This document shows positions 1-5,751 of a stretch of 7,940 nt of DNA, piece after piece. This DNA is from Alphaproteobacteria bacterium. GTDB lineage: Bacteria > Pseudomonadota > Alphaproteobacteria > Rs-D84 > NBLK01. The stretch's first letter is position 1. Each line of letters opens with the position of its first letter. A model generated the notes under the pieces. That model saw only the letters and a list, made by a program, of their open reading frames with translations, made no database searches and was not told where the DNA came from. The stretch is from NCBI GenBank assembly GCA_016936785.1, contig JAFGXE010000073.1:1-7940 (forward strand). The letters are read 5' to 3'. The translations under genes and the position numbers were made by a program.

Positions 1-118
1 ATTTCTCTGCAAGTTGTTTCTGCGAAAGTCCCGCACGCCGACGATACAACTTTAGATTTTCTCCAACAAAGACATCGATCTGTCCTGTTCTCTTTATGGT
101 TGACTGTTTTCTTTCCAT
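1..118 (-). CDS. XRE-family HTH regulator, N-terminal part only
   Basis: The reading frame starts at an ATG (116-118) and runs leftward off the window; 39 codons are visible. Residues 16-39 (VFVGENLKLYRRRAGLSQKQ followed by LAEK) are the first helices of a Cro/CI-type helix-turn-helix, of the form common in alphaproteobacterial XRE regulators (V-G-x-N-L-x-x-x-R-x-x-x-G-L-S-Q-x-x-L-A). It is preceded by a basic tail of about 14 residues. A good ribosome site, AAGGTGG on the minus strand (129-135), lies 10 bases before the start. The gene is divergent from a second HTH gene at 232 and has its own consensus-like promoter at 156-183. It is probably a DNA-binding transcription factor in the cytoplasm; its targets and C-terminal domain cannot be seen. 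The family call is firm, the role is not. Confidence 0.8.
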   Translation of the reverse strand, partial: MERKQSTIKRTGQIDVFVGENLKLYRRRAGLSQKQLAEK

Positions 119-155
119 AGTTTAAAATCCACCTTATATATTATGCGACAACACA

Positions 156-183
156 ATTATAGCATAAAATTCTATGTCATCAA
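156..183 (-). promoter_or_regulatory. Promoter of the leftward HTH gene with embedded operator
   Basis: Read on the minus strand, a -35 box TTGATG (178-183; 4 of 6 match TTGACA) and a perfect -10 box TATAAT (156-161) are separated by 16 bases. The spacer is exactly the 16-base imperfect palindrome at 162-177, so a protein bound there would block RNA polymerase. Transcription would begin near 149 and the leader would carry the AAGGTGG ribosome site. This is pattern matching to the sigma-70 consensus. Confidence 0.65.
162..177. promoter_or_regulatory. Operator-like palindrome O1
   Basis: GCATAAAATTCTATGT is an imperfect inverted repeat with the form RCATAAA-N2-TYTATGT. It is the same architecture as the perfect palindrome 30 bases to the right. 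It lies between the -35 and -10 boxes of the leftward promoter, the usual position for a repressor site. The likely binder is one of the two flanking HTH proteins, which is inference from position. Confidence 0.6.
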
Positions 184-191
184 GTATAAAA

Positions 192-207
192 ACATAAAAC
201 TTTATGT
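192..207. promoter_or_regulatory. Operator-like perfect palindrome O2
   Basis: ACATAAAACTTTATGT is a perfect inverted repeat, 7-base arms ACATAAA/TTTATGT around a 2-base centre. It begins 30 bases after O1, about three helical turns, so both sites would face the same side of the DNA. It is 24 bases upstream of the ATG of the rightward HTH gene. Half-matching copies at 131-146 and 223-238 continue the same 30-31 base spacing; the latter overlaps the ATG at 232. Confidence 0.6.
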
Positions 208-231
208 AGAAAGTTAAGAAAGACATAAAAT

Positions 232-663
232 ATGACAACAATTGGAGATCGTCTTAGACAAATCCGCCTCACACTCAATAAAACGCAAGATCAAATTGCG
301 AAAGATATTTCCGTTGGAAAAGCCACATGGCAAAATTACGAATATGGGACAACACAGCCTAGTTATGCTGTCCTTGAAGACCTCTCCAAACAAGGTTTTG
401 ATATGAACTGGATGATTAGTGGGAAAGGAGGTATGTATCAAAACATTGGTGTTGCTGAAAGTCAAAATTTTCCAAGTGAATTCACAACACTTTTTCTACA
501 AAAAGCCTACGAATCAGCTTTAAAAATCTATATTGAAAAAGCGATTACTATTCCTGAAAAGTTTTCACAAAATCTTTTTCAAGAAGTTTCTCAAATTCTT
601 AAAACTGCCTCAACAGAAAATGAAGCAGACTTACTCCTAAAGCATTATCTTAATCGACTATAA
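232..663 (+). CDS. CI-like helix-turn-helix transcriptional regulator
   Basis: A 143-residue protein. Residues 4-59 form a Cro/CI helix-turn-helix: helix 2 near TQDQIAKDI (18-26) and the recognition helix near GKATWQNYEYG (29-39). It is followed by GFDMNWMISGKGGMY (55-69), the G-x-x-x-N-W-x-x-x-G-x-G-x-M ending typical of phage CI-type repressors. The remaining 75 residues look helical and may serve dimerisation; there is no S24 peptidase (LexA-like) domain, so RecA-driven self-cleavage is not expected. The start has only a weak ribosome site, AAGAAAG (216-222). No convincing -35/-10 pair was found for it. The gene is divergent from another HTH gene and shares operator-like palindromes with it. 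Its 3' end overlaps the convergent DUF3126 gene by six bases with no terminator between them. It could be a phage-derived or a resident regulator; no other phage gene is visible. Confidence 0.85.
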   Translation: MTTIGDRLRQIRLTLNKTQDQIAKDISVGKATWQNYEYGTTQPSYAVLEDLSKQGFDMNWMISGKGGMYQNIGVAESQNFPSEFTTLFLQKAYESALKIYIEKAITIPEKFSQNLFQEVSQILKTASTENEADLLLKHYLNRL

Positions 664-861
664 ATCAATATCAAGAATAGAAAGCGTCAAAGAGTAGCTC
701 ACTTCACCGTCGTCTTCATCACGATAAAGCGTGCCAAAAAATTCACCATTTAGAAGTACTTCAACGCACTCTTTTGCTTGACCATTTTGCAATAGAATCT
801 CGGTTGTTTTGAACTTTTTTGAAAGATAGTCTGTTAGCTTTTTAATTTCTTCCTGTTTCAT
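658..861 (-). CDS. DUF3126 family protein
   Basis: A 67-residue protein matching the DUF3126 pattern I know from Alphaproteobacteria: N-terminal MKQEEIKKLTDYLSKKF, central GEFFGTLYRDEDDGEVSY (39-56) and an ILDIDL C-terminus (62-67). The length is usual for the family and the function is unknown. I chose the ATG at 859-861 because AAAGGAG (867-873) lies five bases before it and family members start this way. A longer in-frame start at 927 would add 22 residues lying inside the upstream acyltransferase gene. The stop codon of that gene (872-874) overlaps this ribosome site, so translation is probably coupled. It is the last gene of the acyltransferase operon, and its end overlaps the convergent HTH gene. 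Operon membership suggests, but does not show, a link to lipid synthesis. Confidence 0.85.
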   Translation of the reverse strand: MKQEEIKKLTDYLSKKFKTTEILLQNGQAKECVEVLLNGEFFGTLYRDEDDGEVSYSLTLSILDIDL

Positions 862-871
862 AGATTCTCCT

Positions 872-1648
872 TTAGAATAGTTTTTGGATTTCTTCTTGTG
901 CGCGGTTTGTAAGAGCTCCCCGATCATTAAATTCAGAAACCTTAATTTTATTTCCTAAAACAACCTCCACAGTTATTTCAGATTGGGTAAACACCTTAAA
1001 AAGGTGCTTAACGAGAGCTGGATCTTCCAAATTAGGATCTGGATCATTATACCAAGCCACAACCCTTCGATCTGTTTTTGAGATTATCTTTTTCCGGCCA
1101 ATAAAAGAATATTTAATTCGAAAAGGAACAATTGTATTTTCTTTATTTGCAAGGACCATTTCAAAAAGAGCTGGCTTGAAAGGGATAATGCCGCCTCCAT
1201 CTGTTGTTGTTCCCTCAGGAAAAAACAAGATTGGACGTGTCTTATTGTTTCGAATAAAATGCGTGAGACGGGCTTTTTCTTTCATAACTTGACTCCGACG
1301 ACGGTCAATAAAAAACATCCCTGCAATCTGCGCGCCAATAAAACCAACAACAGGCCATTTTCGAATTTCGCTTTTTCCAATAAAGACCGGATTAAGAACT
1401 TTTCCATAGACAAAAATATCAAGATAAGAAATGTGGTTTGATATACAAATGGCTTGCTTTGGAAACGTTACTTTTTTCGGAAGAATAATTTTTAACCCTA
1501 AAATGCGCCGTGCGACATTGTAGTAAATATGCATTAAAATATAGGATTTTTTTCTAAAAACAAAAGAAAAAATTGTTGAGACGATTAAAAAAATCACAGT
1601 CCAAGAAAATAATCCTACAGCCCGTAAAAAAATCCGCAAGTACGCCAT
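872..1648 (-). CDS. PlsC-type 1-acyl-glycerol/lyso-lipid acyltransferase (OlsA-like)
   Basis: A 258-residue membrane-associated acyltransferase of the LPLAT/PlsC family. All four family blocks are visible: the catalytic NHISYLD motif (71-77, H72 and D77), the FFIDRRR block (112-118) that contacts the glycerol phosphate, FPEGTTT (143-149), and the IVPF block (173-176). A hydrophobic segment at about 9-31 probably anchors it to the inner membrane. The family transfers an acyl chain to the free hydroxyl of a lyso-lipid. Its neighbour, an OlsB-like N-acyltransferase, suggests it is OlsA, which acylates lyso-ornithine lipid, but general phosphatidic acid synthesis cannot be excluded; some enzymes do both. 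Its ATG follows the olsB stop by three bases and has no strong ribosome site of its own, which points to reinitiation of translation. Confidence 0.9.
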   Translation of the reverse strand: MAYLRIFLRAVGLFSWTVIFLIVSTIFSFVFRKKSYILMHIYYNVARRILGLKIILPKKVTFPKQAICISNHISYLDIFVYGKVLNPVFIGKSEIRKWPVVGFIGAQIAGMFFIDRRRSQVMKEKARLTHFIRNNKTRPILFFPEGTTTDGGGIIPFKPALFEMVLANKENTIVPFRIKYSFIGRKKIISKTDRRVVAWYNDPDPNLEDPALVKHLFKVFTQSEITVEVVLGNKIKVSEFNDRGALTNRAQEEIQKLF

Positions 1649-1651
1649 TGT

Positions 1652-2407
1652 TTAAACATCCCAACCTAGGAAATGTTTTAGATATCGCGGATCGACTTTT
1701 TCTGTCTCCACAATAATTTGAACATCCGTTGTATCGAAATCATGATCTACAAAAGCACCATCACCAATAACAGTGTTTAAGCGCAAATACCCTTTAAATA
1801 ATGGCGGAAGCTTTGAAAACGCCTCCTTTTCATCAATTTGATCTTTGGGTACTAAGTTCATATTCGTATATTCTTTTGAGCGACATAGAATTTCTTCTCG
1901 TGCAAGATGAAAATGATAGAGATAAGAAAGCTCGTCTTTAAACATGCTAACATCTGTCCCATGAAGACTCGGCACACCAAACATTAGTTTAATGTTGTGC
2001 AAATTAAGGTAGGCACCAATCCCGCGCCACATGGCCATAATCGCCGTCCCATCACGATAGTCTTTGTGAGTCACTGCACGGGAGAATTCCATAATCTCGC
2101 CATCATAATTAAGAATCTTCGTGAGATCGAATTCATCTTTTGTATAAAACCCACCCACTTTATCAGCATGACACCGACGCATAAAACGATAAGTCGCAAT
2201 AATCTTTCCTGTTAATTTATCCACCGCAATAAGAATGTCTGAATTTGGATTAAGAACTTCAATATCATATTTTCTTTGGACAACACTTTCTGGGTCTATT
2301 CCTTCTTCAATAAAAAAAACATGATCGACAAGCTTTTGAACTTCTTCGACTTCTGCATCAGTTTTTGCAAGGCGTACCTCAAGGTTTCCAATATGCAAGG
2401 GGGTCAT
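1652..2407 (-). CDS. olsB: GNAT-family N-acyltransferase, OlsB-like (lyso-ornithine lipid synthase)
   Basis: A 251-residue protein of the acyl-ACP-dependent GNAT branch that includes OlsB (L-ornithine N-alpha-acyltransferase), which makes lyso-ornithine lipid from a 3-hydroxyacyl-ACP and ornithine. Family signs are the opening LEVRLAKTDAEVEEVQKL (9-26), the V-F-F-x-E-E segment (30-35), the core EFSRAVTHKDYRDG (107-120, equivalent to the E-x-x-R-S-x-V-x-x-x-Y-R-x-G of OlsB) and WRGIGAYL (127-134) with a following MFGVPSLHG (142-150). The ATG at 2405-2407 has AAAGGA (2413-2418) five bases before it. It is the first gene of a three-gene operon with a PlsC-type acyltransferase and DUF3126. The amino acid acylated cannot be told from sequence alone; glutamine- and glycine-lipid enzymes are related. 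Family confidence is high, exact substrate moderate. Confidence 0.82.
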   Translation of the reverse strand: MTPLHIGNLEVRLAKTDAEVEEVQKLVDHVFFIEEGIDPESVVQRKYDIEVLNPNSDILIAVDKLTGKIIATYRFMRRCHADKVGGFYTKDEFDLTKILNYDGEIMEFSRAVTHKDYRDGTAIMAMWRGIGAYLNLHNIKLMFGVPSLHGTDVSMFKDELSYLYHFHLAREEILCRSKEYTNMNLVPKDQIDEKEAFSKLPPLFKGYLRLNTVIGDGAFVDHDFDTTDVQIIVETEKVDPRYLKHFLGWDV

Positions 2408-2448
2408 TTTTGTCCTTTCAGAGAATAAGCTCTCTTTCTTTCGCAGAA

Positions 2449-2477
2449 GAAATACCTTTTTTTAACCTTAAAGTCAA
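2449..2477 (-). promoter_or_regulatory. Possible promoter of the olsB-plsC-DUF3126 operon
   Basis: On the minus strand TTGACT (2472-2477) is followed after 17 bases by TATTTC (2449-2454). The -35 box is good and the -10 box is weak. It would give a leader of about 35 bases. A short GAGA/TCTC inverted repeat (2421-2434) sits just before the ribosome site. Confidence 0.4.
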
Positions 2478-2490
2478 ATGCTGTTTTTTG

Positions 2491-2519
2491 TTGACTCGCT
2501 TTTAAAGACTCTTTAAGAT
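2491..2519 (+). promoter_or_regulatory. Promoter of rho
   Basis: TTGACT (2491-2496) and TAAGAT (2514-2519) are spaced by 17 bases, a good sigma-70-type pair. Transcription would start near 2526, giving a leader of about 60 bases before the rho ATG. The leader is poor in G and contains about twice as many C as G, so it should be little structured. Confidence 0.6.
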
Positions 2520-2531
2520 AAAAGCATTCAC

Positions 2532-2576
2532 ATGAAAACATTCAAAAGAAAAATCATACATCTTTCACAACAATAA
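2532..2576 (+). CDS. Possible 14-codon leader ORF of rho
   Basis: An ATG at 2532-2534 opens a frame encoding [14 protein letters not shown]. Its TAA stop (2574-2576) overlaps the AAAAGG ribosome site of rho (2575-2580). It lies only about six bases after the predicted transcription start, so it would be almost leaderless, and no clear ribosome site precedes it. E. coli rho also has a short leader gene (rhoL), but there is no sequence resemblance to claim. A frame this short can arise by chance in AT-rich DNA. Confidence 0.25.
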   Translation: MKTFKRKIIHLSQQ

Positions 2577-2587
2577 AAGGTTTCCTA

Positions 2588-3850
2588 ATGCACATTAAAG
2601 AACTGAAAGTTCGTAATCCTAAGCAGATTCTTGAAATGGCCGAAAAGCTCAAAATTGAAAATCCCGGCCAACACGATATCCAACATCTTCGTTTTCTTAT
2701 TCTCAAACAAATTGCAAAAGAAGGTGAAATCCTAATTGGAAATGGTACACTTGAAGTTCTTCCAGACGGGTATGGATTTTTACGCGCCTCAGAAGTGAGT
2801 TATGTATCAGGACCAGATGATCTCTATGTCTCTCAATCTCAAGTTAAAAAATATAGCCTCCGAACGGGAGACACTATAGAAGGAGAGCTGAAGGCACCCA
2901 AAGAAAAAGAGAAATTTTTTGCACTTGGGAAAATTACACTTGTAAATGATCAAGATCCCAAAAAAGCAAAACATCGCCTCCACTTTGACAACCTCACTCC
3001 TCTTTACCCTGAAGAAAAACTCACACTCGAAATTATAGACAAAAAAGAACCGAACGAAGATCTTGTGACACGCGTGATTGATCTTGTTTCACCTCAAGGA
3101 AAAGGACAAAGAAGCCTTATTGTTGCACCACCACGTGCTGGAAAAACTGTCATGCTTCAAAATATTGCCCATGCAATCACACACAACCACCCAGAAGTAA
3201 AACTGATCGTGCTTTTAATTGATGAACGACCAGAAGAAGTGACTGACATGCAACGCTCTGTTCAAGGAGAGGTCGTAAGCTCAACTTTTGATGAACCTGC
3301 AACGCGCCATGTCCAAGTGGCTGAAATGGTTCTCAATAAAGCAAAGCGCATGGTTGAATATGGAGAAGATGTTGTTATTTTACTCGATTCGATTACACGA
3401 TTAGCACGTGCATACAACACCGTTATCCCAAGCTCTGGAAAAGTCCTTACAGGAGGAGTTGATGCAAATGCGCTTCAACGTCCAAAAAGATTCTTTGGTG
3501 CTGCAAGGAATGTCGAAAATGGCGGATCTTTAACTATTATTTCAACAGCACTCGTTGACACAGGCTCTCGCATGGATGAAGTTATTTTTGAAGAGTTCAA
3601 AGGAACAGGAAACTCAGAAATTGTTCTTGATCGCAAACTTGCAGATCAACGCATTTTCCCAGCAATTGATATCACAAAATCAGGAACGCGAAAAGAAGAT
3701 CTTCTTATGGATTCTAGCAAAATGCAAAAAATGTGGCTTTTACGTCGCATACTTCAACCAATGGGAACACAAGATGCAATGAAATTCCTTCGTGATAAAA
3801 TCAAACTTTCAAAAAACAATGATGATTTCTTCGAAAACATGAATGGATAA
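2588..3850 (+). CDS. rho: Transcription termination factor Rho
   Basis: A 420-residue protein, the compact length of E. coli Rho (419). Rho is a hexameric RNA-dependent ATPase that loads on C-rich nascent RNA and ends transcription. Domains in order: N-terminal Rho helical region (1-45); cold-shock-like RNA-binding domain with [16 protein letters not shown] (51-66); ATPase core with Walker [10 protein letters not shown] (180-188, K186), the [12 protein letters not shown] segment (212-223), Walker [15 protein letters not shown] (264-277), the secondary RNA-binding loop around [10 protein letters not shown] (287-296), and the arginine-finger region SGTRKEDLL (365-373, R368). Residues equivalent to the E. 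coli bicyclomycin contacts (D212, R214, S268, R271) are intact. AAAAGG lies seven bases before the ATG. There is no N-terminal insertion. Two small genes follow on the same strand after a hairpin terminator, which differs from orders I know around rho. Confidence 0.98.
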   Translation: MHIKELKVRNPKQILEMAEKLKIENPGQHDIQHLRFLILKQIAKEGEILIGNGTLEVLPDGYGFLRASEVSYVSGPDDLYVSQSQVKKYSLRTGDTIEGELKAPKEKEKFFALGKITLVNDQDPKKAKHRLHFDNLTPLYPEEKLTLEIIDKKEPNEDLVTRVIDLVSPQGKGQRSLIVAPPRAGKTVMLQNIAHAITHNHPEVKLIVLLIDERPEEVTDMQRSVQGEVVSSTFDEPATRHVQVAEMVLNKAKRMVEYGEDVVILLDSITRLARAYNTVIPSSGKVLTGGVDANALQRPKRFFGAARNVENGGSLTIISTALVDTGSRMDEVIFEEFKGTGNSEIVLDRKLADQRIFPAIDITKSGTRKEDLLMDSSKMQKMWLLRRILQPMGTQDAMKFLRDKIKLSKNNDDFFENMNG

Positions 3851-3872
3851 AATCACTTTGAATTTTTAGAAT
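3844..3872 (+). promoter_or_regulatory. Possible promoter for the small secreted gene, overlapping the rho stop
   Basis: TGGATA (3844-3849; 4 of 6) and TAGAAT (3867-3872; 5 of 6) are 17 bases apart. A transcript would start near 3879 and would have the hairpin at 3888-3910 in its leader. Pattern match only. Confidence 0.3.
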
Positions 3873-3887
3873 ACTCTGTTAAGCTTC

Positions 3888-3920
3888 TAGGGCGTATCCA
3901 TTACGCCCTAATATATTTTT
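3888..3920 (+). terminator. Intrinsic terminator after rho
   Basis: A perfect 9-base-pair stem, TAGGGCGTA (3888-3896) with TACGCCCTA (3902-3910), around a TCCAT loop, is followed by ATATATTTTT. The stem has five G-C pairs in AT-rich surroundings. The tail ends directly at the ribosome site of the next gene. Confidence 0.8.
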
Positions 3921-3923
3921 AAA

Positions 3924-3929
3924 AGGAGG
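3924..3929 (+). promoter_or_regulatory. Strong ribosome binding site deciding a GTG start
   Basis: AGGAGG, within AAAAGGAGGG, lies five bases before the GTG at 3935. It is the closest match to the anti-Shine-Dalgarno sequence in the window and fixes a non-ATG start that gives an intact signal peptide. Confidence 0.8.
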
Positions 3930-3934
3930 GTTCT

Positions 3935-4213
3935 GTGAAAAAAACGATTCTATTTACTTCTATTTTATTTTTTGCAATTCAAGCAAGCGCGTTTGTTGTG
4001 AAGAAAAAAGAAGAATCAAAAGATGGTAAAAAACAAACTGTCGTTATTGCTTGCGAAGATTTAAAAGGAAAAGAAACAAAAAAAGTATTTAAACTCGAAA
4101 GAGAACAGCTTGGTAAAACATGGAAAAGCTGGAGCATTGTCGGAAAAGGCGGAAAGTTCAAAACATTTGAAGACGCTGCAAAAGATATCTGTACAAAAGA
4201 AGATTTAAAATAA
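3935..4213 (+). CDS. Small secreted lysine-rich protein with two cysteines, function unknown
   Basis: A 92-residue protein starting at GTG with a very strong ribosome site. Residues 1-19 (MKKTILFTSILFFAIQASA) are a classic Sec signal peptide with an A-S-A cleavage site after residue 19. The mature part of about 73 residues has roughly 19 lysines and one arginine against 13 acidic residues, so it is basic. It has exactly two cysteines (C40 and C86), which could form one disulfide in the periplasm. An aromatic, glycine-rich patch KTWKSWSIVGKGGKF (61-75) precedes the second cysteine. No lipobox, membrane anchor or known family is recognised. It sits between the rho terminator and a small membrane protein gene 24 bases downstream, probably co-transcribed. 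The coding call rests on the signal peptide, the ribosome site and the intact frame; no function is assigned. Confidence 0.75.
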   Translation: MKKTILFTSILFFAIQASAFVVKKKEESKDGKKQTVVIACEDLKGKETKKVFKLEREQLGKTWKSWSIVGKGGKFKTFEDAAKDICTKEDLK

Positions 4214-4237
4214 ATACATTGAATAAAAGGATAAATA

Positions 4238-4522
4238 ATGCTTTATGCAAATATTAAATTAACACTATTTTCACTTATTCCAGGCGCAGGAATGGCGAAT
4301 CTTATTTACCTAGGATTGATCGTTTGGTTCATTTCAATCTACTTGTCTAACACACGCTGGAATGCTTTTGTTATAACGCTTATCTTTACGCTTATCTTCA
4401 AAGGAATTGATATGCTGTTTCTTGGACAGGGAGCTTCGCAAATTCTGAATGAAAGTATTCACATGTTAGCAGTACCACTTATCCTGACACTGATTAACAA
4501 TCGAATCTCAAGATTAGGTTAA
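4238..4522 (+). CDS. Small integral membrane protein, function unknown
   Basis: A 94-residue hydrophobic protein with about three predicted membrane segments: roughly 18-37 (ANLIYLGLIVWFISIYLS), 43-62 (AFVITLIFTLIFKGIDML) and 72-87 (ESIHMLAVPLILTLIN), with a short basic tail NNRISRLG. AAAAGGA (4225-4231) lies six bases before the ATG. It follows the secreted-protein gene on the same strand with a 24-base gap and ends just before a bidirectional terminator, so the two small genes probably form one transcript. I do not recognise a family. The size and topology vaguely recall MreD-like or other small polytopic proteins, but no motif supports that. Confidence 0.7.
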   Translation: MLYANIKLTLFSLIPGAGMANLIYLGLIVWFISIYLSNTRWNAFVITLIFTLIFKGIDMLFLGQGASQILNESIHMLAVPLILTLINNRISRLG

Positions 4523-4536
4523 TTTCTATAATAATT

Positions 4537-4566
4537 AAAAAAGAGGGGAAAACTCCCTCTTTTTTT
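4537..4566. terminator. Bidirectional intrinsic terminator between convergent operons
   Basis: AAAAAAGAGGG (4537-4547) pairs with CCCTCTTTTTT (4555-4565) around a seven-base loop, and the T run reaches 4566. Because the stem is flanked by A on one side and T on the other, it can end transcription in both directions. It serves the small membrane gene on the plus strand (stop at 4520-4522) and rodA on the minus strand (stop at 4579-4581). Confidence 0.88.
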
Positions 4567-4578
4567 GACTCTGTTTTT

Positions 4579-5751
4579 CTAATTTCCAGAAGAAACAAGC
4601 ATGTCTCGATGAACCGCAACAGATTGCAATAAACCAAAACCAACCAAAAGAGAAAGCGCTGAAGATCCGCCATATGAAATAAGAGGGAGAGGAACTCCCA
4701 CAACAGGAATAACCCCAGTCACCATTGCAATATTAATAAATAGATACAAAAAGAAGTTAATCATTAAACCAACGCCTAAAAGATTACTAAATCGACTGCG
4801 TGCACGAAAAGAAATCATAAACCCAGTAAAAATAACAAACCCAAAAAGAATGAGCAGTAAAAAACTTCCAATAAAACCAAATTCTTCTGCAAACATTGTA
4901 AAAATAAAATCTGTCTGTTTTTCAGGAAGAAAATTCAAATGACTTTGAGATCCTTTCATGTATCCTTTGCCAACCCATCCCCCTGATCCCAATGCGATTT
5001 TAGATTGAGAAATATGATAACCCGCTCCTGCAGAATCTTTATCTGGAGAAATAAATGTGAGAACCCGTTGTTTCTGATAGTCCTTTAAACCCACTTGCCA
5101 AATCACAGGTAAAGAAACCACGACAGCTAAAAAGATAGCAAGAAACCGGGAAAGGGGCATACCTGAAATAAACAGCATACCACCACCAATAAATGTCAAA
5201 ATTAAAGCCGTTCCGAGATCTGGTTGACTCACAACCAACAAGAACGGAAGTAAAACTAAAGCCAACCCCCCTAGAAAAAATCCAATACTTTTTACTTTAT
5301 CCACATTTGCAGAAGAAAAATAACGGGACAAAGCGAGAACAAGTGTAATTTTCATCGGCTCTGATGGTTGAAAAATAAAACCACCTATTGAGATCCAGCG
5401 TTGTGCTCCCATCCCCGTATGACCAATAATCGTCACAAGAAGAAGTAAAAGGATATTGATTCCATAAAGGATATAAGCATATTTTAACCAGCGCCCAATG
5501 TGAGAAAATGCAATTGAAAAGAATACACCAAACCCAATCAAAAAACGGAAACCTTGTTTAAGTGCAAAAGGCCTAAAATTTCCTAATGTTGGTGTACAGT
5601 CTGCCGTCTCACATGGCGTCATGCCAACCGAATAAAGAAGAAGCAAACTAATTGCACAAAATCCCAAAACACCAAAAAAGAGGGGGAAATTAAACTTCTT
5701 TAATTTCTCTGTGAATGGAAAATGAAATTGTCTTGAGTACGATGTGCTCAC
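4579..5751 (-). CDS. rodA: RodA, SEDS-family peptidoglycan glycosyltransferase
   Basis: A 390-residue polytopic inner-membrane protein (about ten segments) that polymerises lipid II into glycan strands for lateral wall growth, paired with PBP2. SEDS signatures are clear: RWISIGGFIFQPSEPMK (118-134), SQPDLGTALI (175-184), NFLPEKQTDFIF (273-284) with D281 at the position of the catalytic aspartate of E. coli RodA (D262), and the C-terminal PLPLISYGGSSALS (354-367). The start is GTG: its first bases overlap the mrdA stop in a GTGA (5748-5751), with AAAAGG just upstream, so translation is coupled to PBP2. Odd point: the loop after the first membrane segment carries two cysteines (C47 and C52 in TPCETADCTP), which I do not remember from other RodA proteins. 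It is the last gene of the operon and is followed by a terminator. Confidence 0.96.
   Translation of the reverse strand: MSTSYSRQFHFPFTEKLKKFNFPLFFGVLGFCAISLLLLYSVGMTPCETADCTPTLGNFRPFALKQGFRFLIGFGVFFSIAFSHIGRWLKYAYILYGINILLLLLVTIIGHTGMGAQRWISIGGFIFQPSEPMKITLVLALSRYFSSANVDKVKSIGFFLGGLALVLLPFLLVVSQPDLGTALILTFIGGGMLFISGMPLSRFLAIFLAVVVSLPVIWQVGLKDYQKQRVLTFISPDKDSAGAGYHISQSKIALGSGGWVGKGYMKGSQSHLNFLPEKQTDFIFTMFAEEFGFIGSFLLLILFGFVIFTGFMISFRARSRFSNLLGVGLMINFFLYLFINIAMVTGVIPVVGVPLPLISYGGSSALSLLVGFGLLQSVAVHRDMLVSSGN

Noticed and set aside
1..663. Prophage or immunity region suggested by two divergent CI/XRE regulators
   Set aside because: No integrase, excisionase, structural or replication gene and no attachment-site repeat is visible; such regulators also occur as ordinary chromosomal genes. 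Sequence left of position 1 could change this.
862..927. Longer 89-residue version of the DUF3126 protein starting at 927
   Set aside because: The added 22 residues lie inside the acyltransferase frame and have no family match; the ATG at 861 has a strong ribosome site at the right distance.
2467..2517. Interrupted inverted repeat CTTAAAGTC ... GACTCTTTAAG around the rho promoter
   Set aside because: The arms are imperfect, 31 bases apart and AT-rich, and they overlap the two divergent promoter elements; similarity of the -35 boxes explains part of it.
4238..4522. Small membrane protein as an anti-holin, toxin or second MreD
   Set aside because: No motif supports any of these; only hydrophobic segments are visible, so it is left as unknown.
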